A stretch of 64,000 bases of DNA from Escarpia spicata. Lineage: Eukaryota; Annelida; Polychaeta; Sabellida; Siboglinidae. The position numbers and the translations under genes were made by a program. A model generated the notes under the pieces. It saw only the letters and a program-made list of their open reading frames with translations. It was not told where the DNA came from and did no database searches. This document shows positions 13,501 to 22,471 of the stretch, in pieces (position 1 is the first letter of the stretch; every line of letters begins with the position of its first letter). Location: positions 22,532,278-22,596,277 of the forward strand of contig OZ023213.1 of the NCBI GenBank assembly GCA_963995525.1. Reading direction: 5' to 3'.

Positions 13501-16500
13501 CTTCCCACTGTTGGTTCAGAGAACTGATCCTGCGGCTGTGATAGCGGGCAGCAATTGAAGTACGGGGTAGATTTATCCCTGTGCGTAAGCTGCGCTTGAT
13601 GCTACATTTTCAATGAAGTGCTTGTACAGTAAATCATCAAGGTTTTTGCCACTGTTCCCACATTGGAAGCACACAATAGCCTGGTTTCCTGCCGTAACCA
13701 AATCTTCAACTGTTGCTGTGGTATCCATTGGCTTCCCGTTCTTTCTTCCACACTCATCTTTAGATGATGCTGTGGAAGGCGGCTGATCAGCAATGTCCTC
13801 CTCATTTGGATATCACACAGTTTGTGTGGGAGGTGAAGGATGGTATCCCATCGTCCAGCTTTGACACTGGACCCTCGGATCCTCCAGGTCTGACTGATGT
13901 CATAAGCTGTGATTGCAAAGCAGAGAGCAAGGCATGCAGAACTGACGGTTGCGGTTGCCACGGCAATAACATGTCATGTACCATCTATTGCGCATATACA
14001 GCTAGCGATGGGTGTTGTAACCCTCTCACCATAATATATTTGAAATCATCGCACCTGAAAATCTATCTTTTGGCATCAACATCACGGATCTAAGTGATGT
14101 ATGTCTTAGCGATAATTTTAGTTATAGCGATAATTGGTTTTGATGGGTGCCATCTTTAAAATGGCGGATATATGATTGTTAGCAAAGGTCATGTGTAACA
14201 TATTTGAAATTGCTGATCACCATTCTACACATTAACAGACATGTGTGACATATTTGGTAAGATATTGTAAATTTGTTTGACAACCGCCATCTTTAAAAGT
14301 AGCGGATCCAAAAGTCGAAGAAGGCCAAACGTAAAATATTTGAAACCGCTGACCTCTAAAACCCACGTTTTGACACCAAGATTAAGGTTGTAGGTGATGC
14401 GGTTGTTAAGATGTGCGGAAATGTGATTTGGTGGGCATCCATTTTATAAAATGGCTGCCATTTCTTTAAAAAGAAAAAGTGCCACCTCAGATTTTATGCT
14501 GACTTAAATATATTGCTTTTGGCAAGCAAATTGCACGGGAAGACATGGTACACCACATTATATTGAGAGTTTTAATAGACACTTGTACGTATGCAACCAC
14601 TGTCAACTATATGGATTGATAACTATTATAATATTACAACGAGATTCAATGTGTTTTCTGTTGTTGATTGTGCTATTAATATTATTGGGGCATAGACAAT
14701 AGATGTGAATCAAAATCATCGGAGATGGCATAAAAATTGCATGGGAGATAAGCATGTAATAAGATCCAACGTGGCCGATATCTGAGTTTTATGAAATGAC
14801 AAACATGCAGCTGTTATATACATCTGGTGATGTATTTATCTTTAGCGTTGACCATGAAAATATCGGTCTTGAAACCGCTTTTGTGACATTATCATGCATA
14901 ATTGCAAAGGTATTGAAGAAAATAGGTATTTCAGTAATGAAGGCCCCAATTTGCATATTTGAAAAAATGTCCTAGGCTGAATTGCTTCAGGGTCCCCATG
15001 GGATAGAAAATCCACCAAAAACATTATACTATAGAGCATCCATTTATTTACTTGCAAATGGACTAAGTCAGCGTTAGATTGCAACGCTACTCCCCTTTAG
15101 CGGCTAAAATCGGAGTTCACTGTGTTTAAAAACGATTGTTAACATTAATATTTAATGAAATTATACTTATATATCAAGGTGGCAAATGACAAAGAGGAAG
15201 ACCATAGCTGAGATGGAACGACAGCATGAAAAGGGATCTTTGGAGGGCAGGTGTGAACAGCCAAGAAAGGAAGGTCATTGCGGATAACAGACAGAGATGG
15301 AGGGAAATAACGAAAAAAGCAGACAAAGCTACTGAGTGACGTGGACCCCAACCCGCATGGGAGTAAAGGGATGAAGACTAATCTGTACTAAACCTGTTCC
15401 CATTGACTCACCCAGTGGGCAGAGAAGTACAGGCCCTTCACCTTCCGGTCCAGTGCCTCGGAGCAGCTGACTTCGCCGTCTTGCTTCCGCAGTTTCCCGC
15501 AGAGGATCTGTGACAGGGGCTTGGGATGCCACGGAAAGTCAACACCTTTTGGGTCTTCGACAATGAAGTTTCGTCCATCAGAAGTTATAAGCTTTCCTGT
15601 AGTTCCATCAATGAACACCAGTGCAGGGATGCCTTGAACTTTGAACTTCTTCGACAGCTGATCCTAGAATATGAAGAATTGTAACAAAATATTTTCTAGG
15701 CACAACAAACAATTCTGATGATCTTGCACCATGTGTGTGTGTGCGTGCATGCGTAAGCGCATGTGCACATATGTCAGAATGCAAGGAATTACTGAAGTTA
15801 AAAATATCCACTGTTGCATGGCACCTGTAAAGTGCAGTTTTAGTCAGTCTTGGACCTGGTAAACATGAATTCTTCAGAATGACTAAATTTTAAATCCTGA
15901 TTTTATATTAAAAAAACAAAGTCCATGAGAAGTCTATATGTTATTAGACTAAAATTATCCATAAATTATAAAAGATGATGAAATGGCTAGGTTAATTATA
16001 TTCGTTCATTATGTTGCTAGAAATTAATAGATTGAGTCATAGAGTGACAGAGATCTTCATCTTGCGGCTTGCCTTGGACTTGTCTTGGTAATATTAAAAT
16101 TTATAAGAGTAATTTTTGGCGATCTTTTACTTTCTGACGTAACCATGAAAACGACCACCTACAGCCGCCAAACTTCTCCTCATATATCTGACATACATAT
16201 ACACACACTACGTTACCAAAAAAATTATTTTACATTCCTACAACGATCAAATTTCGCAAAACAAACACAAGTAAAACTTGACTTCAACGGCGGCGGCTAT
16301 CCGTTGCTCCACGGTTACCATAACATTGATATTGTGTCGAGCTTCACATAAATTCTGTACAGTGGCGCTATTATTACTGTACGAATGTTCGCGCGCGATA
16401 TATAAATAGAATATATCGTTAATATATTCTATATATATAGAATATTGGCATTGTTTCTATTAAAAAGTAGCTATATTAATTAAAGCATAATTATTATCAT

Positions 16501-18090
16501 CAGTATGGTTTGCAGATAATCAAAGGTTTCTATTTAATGTAAAAACAAAATAAGTCTTAAGAATAGTCAATAATTGTGTTTGTATGTATGGATGTGTGTG
16601 CACTAATACGTTCTTTTGATAAAAAAATTAATACAAATTATTATTCTATTAATGAAATATAATGCTACCATCAGATACGTAATAATAATTATTATATTAA
16701 TAAATTTTTGGACATTCATTACTTGTTAAAGATAATTAATTAATGATACTGAGATATGGTGGTAGAAAAATACAAAGTTTTTTAACGGTTTGGTCGCATT
16801 CTAAAATAATCTTAATATCTTACTGTTTTATATTGTGGGAAGAACGTCTTAAACAATAAAATTCATCTTCAAATTAAACTCATCATAATTTTGTAGCAGT
16901 TACGTCGAATTGCCGTGTTCACAACCAATCAATGTATCACAAGTAGTTTCTCTTTACATACAGAGTGGCAGCAAATTGTTCATAACTATTTCCAAACCTG
17001 CACATTTAATGGTAACACAAAAACTAGCTGGAAATGAGGAATGCGTCTTCTTAGTTGAGTTTGTCACATTAACTTTTTACGGAAATTATTTTCCCAGCTT
17101 AGCAAAATGCACAATTTAACAAAATTTGCACATAAATGAATATATTTGATTCATTCTAAGTCTGAATGCCCCAAAAAATGGTGTTATTCGTTGGAGCACC
17201 GACTCATTCGTTGGTCATCAACTGAAAAAGAATTGACCCACAGGAACACAATTACTGGCTATTCATCAGACTTATTTTGTTTTTTACATTAAGTAGAAAC
17301 ATTTGATTACCTGCAAACCATACTGATGAGAATAATTATGCCTTAATTAATAGAGCTACTTTTTAACAGAAACAATGCCAATATTCTATATATATATATA
17401 TAGAATATATTAACGATATATTATATTTATATATCGCGCACGAACATGCGTACAGTAATGATAGTGCCACTGTACGGAATTTATGTGAAGCTTGACACAA
17501 TATCAATTTTACGGTAACCGTGGAGCAACGGATAGCCGCCGCCGCTGTCGTTGAAGTCGAGTTTTGTTTGTTTTACGAAATTTGATCGTTGTAGGAATGT
17601 AAAATATTTTTTGGGTAAAATAGTGTGTGTATGTATGTCAGATATATGAGAAGTTTGGCGGCTGTAGGTGGTCGTTTTCATGGTTAGGTCAGAAAGTAAA
17701 AGATCGCCTAATTTTTAGATAATCTTTTAGTTCGAAGTTTAATAATTAACCCTGACATATTCACGATCATCATTACGTTAGGCCTACCTTTTTATCCCTC
17801 TCCGTAAAGGGTAAGCTGTACCATGGCATTTGTTTGAAATACTCCAAAAATGTCTGTTCATCTTTATCAGAGCTCACAAAGATAATGTCTAAGTCCTTTC
17901 CTCGGGCGGCTTGCGCCTGGAACGTTTTGAACCAGTCGACCAACTGCGGCGTAAACGCGCGGCACGGCGGGCACCAGTGCGCCGAGAAATACAGCCCGAT
18001 CACTCGGCCTTCGCCGGCGATTGTATGCGTGCTAACACTGCCGGTGTTACTAATGACAGTGTCTCCTAGTAGATCCGCAATGCCATGCAT
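1476..18090 (-). CDS. NXN: nucleoredoxin gene, 5' two thirds (exons 1-4), runs off left edge
   Basis: Four exons join in frame: 18090..17788, 15663..15412, 5624..5420 and 1564..1476 (phases 0, 0, 1). The 283 residues seen hold two thioredoxin-like domains. Domain 1 has LYFSAHWCPPCRAF near residue 38-51 and then IIFVSSDKDEQTF and MPWYSLPF. It continues in exon 2 with GIPALVFIDGTTGK and the nucleoredoxin signature DFPWHPKPL. Domain 2 begins LYFSAHW at the end of exon 2 and CPPCRSF at the start of exon 3, then VVFVSVDRS, MPWLALPFGDE and GIPALVLLDENN. Nucleoredoxins are cytosolic and nuclear disulfide oxidoreductases; in vertebrates they bind Dishevelled and restrain Wnt signalling. Vertebrate proteins are about 435 residues, so roughly 150 C-terminal residues lie beyond the left edge. 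The start is the ATG at 18090, which gives an N-terminus (HGIADLLGD) matching the usual short leader before the first domain. Both active sites are canonical WCPPC. Introns are full of transposon remnants. Confidence 0.93.
3500..3735 (-). pseudogene. LINE ORF2 C-terminal remnant (RTE/BovB-like tail)
   Basis: Read on the minus strand with stops and frame slips, the segment gives SLRWEDCVKRDLEELGVE followed by a basic tail. This matches the RxRLRWEDxVKRDL module that closes the reverse-transcriptase ORF of many invertebrate LINEs. It lies in NXN intron 3 and is a short 5'-truncated, dead copy. The pyrimidine-rich open frame on the plus strand here is its antisense shadow. Confidence 0.6.
4365..5030 (+). 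pseudogene. LINE ORF2 C-terminal remnant with 3' UTR
   Basis: Translation with frameshifts gives SYCCEIWGNIDQS, KKAIRITYNL, HSNMLKFHDLVKYKTM and, at the end, RNTTLRLLSLTVKGITNVE. This is the order found after the RT domain of CR1/jockey-type LINEs (YCCEIWG, KRAIRI, LKxxDLVKYK). The 3' non-coding part, after about 4860, includes a GTTGTTGTTGTTGAATAAA tail near 4993-5011. It lies in NXN intron 3 in the orientation opposite to the gene. Confidence 0.65.
5420..5624 (-). CDS. NXN: NXN exon 3 (domain 2 CPPC active site)
   Basis: 205 nt. Acceptor TTTTCAG just above 5624, donor GTAAGT at 5414-5419, ends in phase 1. Encodes CPPCRSFTEQLIQ through MPWLALPFGDERGQQ to HFGVQ plus the first base of a glycine codon completed by exon 4. 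Confidence 0.92.
5625..9120. other. NXN intron 2, left part, no gene recognised
   Basis: AT-rich non-coding sequence. 6600-7020 contains a loose degenerate repeat of the type GAATGAATGAACAAGGATATG. No coding similarity or structured element was recognised in the rest. Confidence 0.45.
9125..9640 (-). pseudogene. LINE ORF2 C-terminal remnant
   Basis: On the minus strand the order is QATGSDDPHYLRNIKLIE, RTQRQAARFCKNNYSSEPG, LQWDTLQSRR, then an 88-codon open stretch ending FFPVTIKEWNSLPPSIV. This is the standard post-RT tail of CR1/Rex-like LINEs (RRAARF, LxWxxLxxRR, FFPRTIxxWNxLP). It is 5'-truncated, with one stop between blocks, and sits in NXN intron 2. Confidence 0.85.
10432..10466 (+). 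repeat. left 35-bp inverted repeat of a candidate element
   Basis: Matches the reverse complement of 11864-11898 at 33 of 35 positions by eye. It starts GGACTATACTGC and ends GGGTGCAA. Confidence 0.7.
10869..11440 (+). pseudogene. remnant of an uncharacterised invertebrate protein (DUF7869-like by memory)
   Basis: An open stretch of 73 codons reads CPHTVTIKYLVKGHTFMSAD, HAQVEKGMRSKKNVYD and DFASVISKSG. The reading continues past a stop and frame slips as KKPTLGHVSVVQFRRGSSKL, LTEDEFQSGGFLM, GVPRSKCDDIVRKLGPLMPL and a final GMPINN. The consistent codon-level text over about 190 codons shows this was a protein. The xHTxxxKYLxxGHTxMxADS block resembles the C-terminal part of DUF7869-type proteins common in molluscs and cnidarians. 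That assignment is from memory and not checked. Flanking 35-bp inverted repeats suggest it was carried by a mobile element. Confidence 0.5.
11864..11898 (-). repeat. right 35-bp inverted repeat of a candidate element
   Basis: Inverted partner of 10432-10466, about 1.4 kb away, bracketing the protein remnant at 10869-11440. The sequence just outside (11893-12003) is repeated directly at 12704-12813. Confidence 0.7.
11893..12003 (+). repeat. direct repeat, copy 1
   Basis: About 110 bp starting near TAGTCCACTCAATCTATGG, repeated with substitutions at 12704-12813. Shared blocks include CAATCTATGGTT, CCTCAAACAAATTG and AAAAAGTCTG. Confidence 0.6.
12103..12181. repeat. perfect 37-bp hairpin with 5-nt loop
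   Basis: 12103-12139 is the exact reverse complement of 12145-12181, with ATTAC between. A smaller hairpin precedes it at about 12077-12098 (CGGTCAC and GTGACCG arms). Confidence 0.9.
12334..12420. repeat. 14-bp perfect inverted repeat
   Basis: GAAATGTGGGCTCT at 12334-12347 pairs with 12407-12420; the spacer is 59 bp. Confidence 0.8.
12704..12813 (+). repeat. direct repeat, copy 2
   Basis: Second copy of the 11893-12003 segment, about 75-80% alike by eye. The LINE tail begins directly after it at about 12835. Confidence 0.6.
12835..13380 (+). pseudogene. LINE ORF2 C-terminal remnant with CCHC/C2H2-like end
   Basis: Plus-strand translation gives SITGLHWQDYVSNKEVLEKS, RQFRWAGHVSCMDD, then after stops RAAQDFEHSRREADEEKRKR and CPTCSRACKSRMGLCNHQ. 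The blocks WxDxVxNxEVL, RWxGHVxRMDD and a terminal zinc-knuckle-like CxxCxxxCxSRxGLxxH are the end of a widespread LINE reverse transcriptase. Several in-frame stops make it dead. Its 3' end abuts the truncated minus-strand remnant at 13382-13775. Confidence 0.8.
13382..13775 (-). pseudogene. remnant A of a family with a cysteine-rich tail (N-terminal part)
   Basis: Minus-strand reading: TVEDLVTAGNQAIVCFQCGN, GKNLDDLLYKHFIENVASSA, then after a stop and frameshift NLPRTSIAARYHSRRI, LNQQWEGSKKTLKTSD, stop, KYHVPKMTDLPAAP and MLSVIHC. This has the order of an uncharacterised invertebrate family I recall (LPPTxAxAxxHSxRVYxQVQxW, DWGW, PxMTDLPAAPxxLLxVIxC), which ends in a cysteine-rich tail. Here the reading breaks at the first tail cysteine, exactly where the plus-strand LINE remnant ends. 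The function of the family is unknown to me; it often lies near mobile DNA. Confidence 0.55.
13764..14060 (+). pseudogene. remnant B of the same family (cysteine-rich C-terminal tail)
   Basis: An open frame of 109 codons contains FVWEVKDGIPSSSFDTGPSD, PPGLTDVISCDCKAES, then KACRTDGCGCHGNNMSCTIY followed by CAYTASDGCCNP. The spacing of cysteines (CxC, CxxxxCxC, CxxxC, CC) is a tesmin/CXC-like tail. It corresponds to the part missing from remnant A, but lies on the opposite strand with the two 5' ends facing each other near 13770. No start or upstream coding part remains. Confidence 0.55.
14061..15160. other. non-coding stretch of NXN intron 2
   Basis: AT-rich with blocks such as GCCATCTTTAAAATGGCGGA near 14150 and a related one near 14285 (GCCATCTTTAAAAGTAGCGGA), which suggest an old tandem or dispersed repeat of about 135 bp. 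No coding sequence recognised. Confidence 0.4.
15165..15385 (+). pseudogene. short LINE ORF2 3' remnant beside NXN exon 2
   Basis: With frame slips the plus strand reads KRDLWRAGVNSQERKV, IADNRQRWREITKKADKATE and a terminal GPQPAWE. This is the KRDLxxAGV...DRxRWR tail of an RTE/CR1-like LINE. It is inside NXN intron 2 and stops about 25 bp before the splice donor of exon 2 (15411 reading on the minus strand). Confidence 0.55.
15412..15663 (-). CDS. NXN: NXN exon 2 (end of domain 1, linker, start of domain 2)
   Basis: 252 nt, 84 codons, phase 0 at both ends. Acceptor CTAG before GAT at 15663; donor GTGAGT at 15406-15411 directly after the TGG codon of LYFSAHW, so the intron splits W from CPPC. 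Contains KVQGIPALVFIDGTTGK and VDFPWHPKPL. Confidence 0.92.
16107..17728. mobile_element. foldback-type element with long inverted repeats in NXN intron 1
   Basis: The left arm (about 16107-16582) and right arm (about 17249-17728) are reverse complements at roughly 90% by eye. Shared landmarks in order are GGCGATCTTTTACTTTCTGA, CCATGAAAACGACCACC, TCCGTTGCTCCACGGTTACC, CTTCACATAAATTC and GGCATTGTTTCT. Small indels separate the arms. The centre (about 16583-17248) is AT-rich with no recognisable transposase. Each arm carries its own TA-rich palindrome around TATTCTATATATATAGAATA. The outer 15-20 bp are only loosely matched, so exact ends and a target duplication could not be fixed. It may be a non-autonomous long-TIR DNA transposon or a foldback element. 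The open frames starting MKTTTYSRQTS in both arms are mirror copies, not genes. Confidence 0.75.
17788..18090 (-). CDS. NXN: NXN exon 1 (start codon, thioredoxin-like domain 1 with WCPPC)
   Basis: 303 nt, 101 codons. ATG at 18088-18090; donor GTAGGC at 17782-17787 after codon AAG (phase 0). Encodes the first WCPPC active site and MPWYSLPFTERDKK. An upstream in-frame ATG exists at about 18186, but the peptide it adds does not look like a nucleoredoxin N-terminus. Confidence 0.9.
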
Positions 18091-19200
18091 CGTGCAACAG
18101 TTGCTAGAAACAACAGCGTCAAAACAGATTTGTCGCCTTTTCACAATGATAAACAAGCACCTGCCGCATGTCAACATTCGCCTCATTTACCGCCAGGAAT
18201 ACGTCACTTCCTACAGTTTTAGTAAACCAGTAACTCTTATTTTTGATAGGGTCTATCAGATGGCGCCAGTGTCGAGATTCGTTGCTTGTCCGTCGCAACA
18301 ACCACGGTGTGGCGCCACTATTATATCGAAGAACGGGGTCGTGCTAACATTAAGGGGTCAACACATTGTCAGTTTTTCCATTGGCGACCATGTTAATGTT
18401 TTGTGTGATTATAAGAAAACGTGACCTATAAAGTTTCTTAAACTTCTCACCTGCTCTTATTATCATCTCATTGACATGCTGGTCGAGTTTAGTCAAAATC
18501 TAATATCTCTTGCAAAATGCCTGTATGTATGACACCCGTCAATATTTACAAATGGATGCAGGCAGTAATCCGGCTACAGTGTCAACTAGCCAAATTGCTG
18601 CCAGATACCCTTCCGCTTAGTAAAATCACTACTGTCAACAGCTTCAACAATCACATCTAGAAATCTGACTATTCAAGTGCACTTATGTCAGAGCAAGTGA
18701 ATATTATAAAAAGTCATTTCTCAAAAATATACTGCACTTTGTTTCGTCTGTAATCAAGCAGGAAGTCCAACAGTGTGCTAACCCCTTAATTTTATCCGGG
18801 CGTTAAATTGTATCCGGTTGGCGTTTCTGCGCAACCGCGTATCTAGGGAACCAGTTTAGCACCAGCTACGACAAAATCACACGTACGCTCTCCATTAGTT
18901 TGTTAGATTAAAAAACACTGCAGCCTATATAAAAAATTATACATAAAAAAACAGATACTAAACTTGTATAGGAGCAACTGTTATTTTTATTACTTTTATG
19001 TTATTTACCAACTTTACTTTTATGTAACATTTTACAGCAGCCTTATATTTATAAGAACTGTGATTTACAGATACTGCAATTTTACATTGACGACTACTGT
19101 GATTATATAATTACTGTGATTTTATATTTTAACGTTGAGTTTTATACATATTGTGCAGATGGCACAACAGTTCATTAGTATATAACTATTAATTGGACTT
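18091..19200. other. upstream region of NXN, no second gene recognised
   Basis: This is where the NXN promoter and 5' UTR should lie (reading leftward), but no TATA box or clear initiator could be assigned. 18900-19200 is AT-rich. The plus-strand open frame across 17834-18424 is the antisense of NXN exon 1. Confidence 0.4.
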
Positions 19201-19399
19201 ACTCGTAGGACAGAACAGAAGAACTGGGAAAACCATGGTGAAAGTTTGACCAGAATTGTAAATCCTCAGCTATCTTTACTAATGTCCCCATAGTTCGATT
19301 ACAAGTACTTCACAGCATCCACAAATACCATAACAGAATGGAAATTTAAAAAGCTTGTACAAGGTAGCATCCTTAAACCAAAAACATCCAACATGCTTT

Positions 19400-19640
19400 G
19401 CCATCTTAATCCTCATACGAGCTGGTGATCTTAACCCAAACCTAGGTCCATACAAGCCCAAATTCCCTTGTGCCATCTACAAAAAAGCTGCAAGATGGGA
19501 TCAGCGAGCGACATGCTATGATCATTGAAATTCATGGTACCATGTAGTCAATTGCATGGGAATGTCGACATTTGCATATAACGCCCTCCAAAACAACCAA
19601 GTCTCATGGATTTGCTGCCAGTGTGGCATTCCTAATTTCG
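19400..19640 (+). pseudogene. 2A-like leader and decayed PHD finger of the LINE ORF2
   Basis: One frame reads FAILILIRAGDLNPNLGPYK, then CAIYKKAARWDQRATCYDH, a stop, and NSWYHVVNCMG followed by VSWICCQCGIPNF. The 2A consensus is DxExNPGP; here D, N, G and P remain but E and the first P are changed. The PHD spacing C-x2-(C)...C-x2-(C)...H-x4-C...C-x2-C is recognisable, with Tyr in place of one Cys and a stop codon (TGA) in place of another. Confidence 0.75.
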
Positions 19641-19883
19641 CAAGTTCATTGTTTTCAAGCTCAACAATAGAGCTGACAAACAGCTTCTTTATCTTGTCGG
19701 ACATGTCGATCCACATCTGATTGCAGTGAACCACTTAATTCGCCCACCTCTAGCAACTGCTTCTCCATACAAACAAAGGAATAATAACACAAACAGTAAC
19801 TCGAATAGTACTAGACCATATAAAACAAGCAGAATTAAGAAAAACACTCAGGAAACACCTACTATAGACAATCCCTGAAAACC

Positions 19884-20345
19884 ATGGTAATAAACGTCTG
19901 TAGTATCAGAAGCAAAGTTTCGGACCTTGCCGTGTGCATTGAAAATTACAACTCTTACATAATTTTAGGTACCGAAACATACCTAGACAGTTCAGTTGTC
20001 AGCAGTGAGCTGTTCCCCTCCAATTATTCAATGATTCGAAAAGACAGAGACTTTGACAACTCAAAAGGACGATGTCTTAATGGCACTAAAGACTGACCCC
20101 ATAGGAACACACAGAACATACCTCGATAGCAATTGTGAAATTATCTGGGTCACCATCAAAATACAAGGATCAACATTTATCACAATAGGGGCATTCTACA
20201 GATCACCCCAGTTTGGTGACACAAATGAGTACATGCATGAACTACGAGAATCCATGAACAAAATTAGACGCTCAAACAAAGAACATATATATGGCTATAG
20301 GCGGAGACTAACCTTCCCGACATAGATTGGGACCTACTCAGCGCA
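19884..20345 (+). pseudogene. LINE apurinic endonuclease domain (decayed)
   Basis: INVCSIRSKVSDL at the start, ILGTETYLDSSV with the catalytic Glu, FPSNYSMIRKDRD, then in the next frame ITIGAFYRSPQ. The GDFNxPDIDW active-site block is present near 20297-20335 but carries a deletion of about two bases that shifts the frame. Confidence 0.85.
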
Positions 20346-20879
20346 AAGCTAGGCGGAGCTGCTCCCGGCTTATCCAAAACCTATAGTAGTATCAGGATTA
20401 AGCGATCACGACGGCATCCCAGTAATCATAAACAGCTGCAAGCCCAGGGTCATCAAACAAAAACCACGCAAAATATACATGTACCACAAAGCTAACATGC
20501 AGGCTCGGAAAGAAGACCTGCTCAAATGGAGCAATGAGTTTATATCAAGGGATAGATCCATGAACACAGTTAATGAAATGTATAAAGAATTCCAAACTGT
20601 CATTGACTCAGTAATGAACTCTCACATACCAACAACAAATAATATAGAAGCGTAACCAAACACCATGGATAAAGAAACGAATCAAACGACTACACAAATG
20701 TAAACAAAGGGCTTTCAACACTCACAAACTACTTGGAAATCAAGCCAGCTAAGACATTTTTGTAAGACACGTAAAACCACACACAGAGAGACAAGAAATG
20801 CTTACAGAACATATATATCATCCATTTGTTCCGATTCACCAAAACGATTCTGGTCATACATAAAAAGCCTTAAAGTTGA

Positions 20880-21745
20880 TACAGTTGGAATACCAACTTT
20901 AATGAAAGACAACAGGGTAGAATCAGACAACAGACTTAAAGCCGAAATCCTCAATAACCACTTTAAGTCAGTCTTTACAAATGAAAACACCATCCTACCA
21001 CAAAAGCCATTCTCAAACATACCAGTTATGCCTGACATCACCATCACAACAAAAGGAGTCGCCGAATTACTTCATGACTTAAAAACAAACAAATCAACAG
21101 GACCTGATGAAGTGCCAGCCAGAATCTTACAACCTGCCGACAATGAATTAGTTCCAGCCCTCAGAGTAATCTTCCAAAAATCAATTATCACAGGAGAACT
21201 ACCCCTCTCGTGGTTACGTGCCAACATCACTCCAATCTTCAAGAAGGGAGACCGGTTCCTTCCGTCAAATTACCGTCCTAACTTCAATATGTTGCGAACT
21301 CCTCGAACACATTATCTACTTTAACATAATGGACCATTTTGACCGATACACAGTCTTATCCGACAAACAACACGGCTTCCGCAGTAAACATTCCACATAA
21401 ACTCAATTAATACTCACCACACACGACCTAGCGAATTCCCTAAATAATAAATCCCTAGAGGACATAATAATAATATACTTCTCAAAAGCATTCGACACCG
21501 TTCCCCATAACCGGCTCCTAAATAAATTAAAGAGATATGGCATCCACAACAAAACACACGCCTGGATCTTTAATTGTCTAAAGTGCCGTGAACAGAGAAT
21601 GTTAAATCAGGTGTACCGCAAGGCACGGTATTGGGGCCGCTTGTGTTCCTGATATACATCAATGATTTACCTGACAATACTCGCTCCACAGTCCGTCTGT
21701 TTGCAGATACTGTGTCCTCTATAGAGGGATCACTAATCAGTCTGA
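20880..21745 (+). pseudogene. LINE reverse transcriptase domain (decayed)
   Basis: KAEILNNHFKSVFTNEN, TGPDEVPARILQPADNELVP, ITPIFKKGDRFLPSNYRP, KQHGFRSKHST, FSKAFDTVPHNRLLNKLKRY, then [12 protein letters not shown] and VRLFADTV. The YxDD box is changed (FADT) and the first catalytic Asp before FSKAFD is a Tyr, so the enzyme would be inactive even without the stops. Confidence 0.9.
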
Positions 21746-22119
21746 CTCACAAGAACTACAGAAAGACCTAAATGAGTTACCAAAATGGGAACACGACTGG
21801 CAGATGCACTTTAACCCAAAACATGCAAGAAACGTAAAACATTTTAATTATACTCTATGAAACGCAATACTACAGGAAACCGACAGTCATCCCTATCTAT
21901 GAGTATGTCCCATCACAGATCTCACCTGGAACAAACACATCCATCAGATTACAGCCTCTGCAAACCGTACCCTAGCATTTATCAGACACAATCTCTACTC
22001 GTGCCCCAAAAACATTAAAATAATGAACTGCCTACACAACCCTTATCCGACCACTCCTAGAATACTCATCATCCGTGTGGGCCCCCACACCCAGGTCCTC
22101 ATCAACAAAATAGAAATGG

Positions 22120-22471
22120 TCAAAAGACGGGCAGCTCGCTTTTGCCTTAACGATTATACATCCAGAGAAACTAGATGCATGTCAGAAATTTTACAAAAAT
22201 AAACCTAGGACAACTAACAAACAGACGCCTCAACATATTCCACAAAGCCATCTATGGTCACCTATCCTTGCTTGTTGAAAACCTTCTCCAGCCTGTACAA
22301 CACCTACAACGGCATCTTAATAGCAAAGCATTTAACTCTAACCACACCAGCAAGAACTGTTCTAAATTTACCTATTTCCCCCGAACAATAAAATATTGGA
22401 ATTCCCTACCAGATGCAATAGTCAACATTACAGAGCCACATAAATTCAGACAAGCCTTAATACATGACTAA
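22120..22471 (+). pseudogene. LINE ORF2 C-terminal region
   Basis: KRRAARFCLNDY-type block near 22120 (reads VKRRAARFCLNDYTSRE), then GQLTNRRLNIFHKAIYGHL and FPRTIKYWNSLPDAIV. This closes the reverse transcriptase ORF of CR1-type LINEs. Confidence 0.85.

Noticed and set aside
16085..16351. An 88-codon gene with a matching copy at 17481-17681
   Set aside because: Both are the mirror arms of the foldback element; frames differ by indels and there is no domain.
17834..18424. A 196-codon plus-strand frame
   Set aside because: It is antisense to NXN exon 1 and its upstream region, and has no domain of its own.
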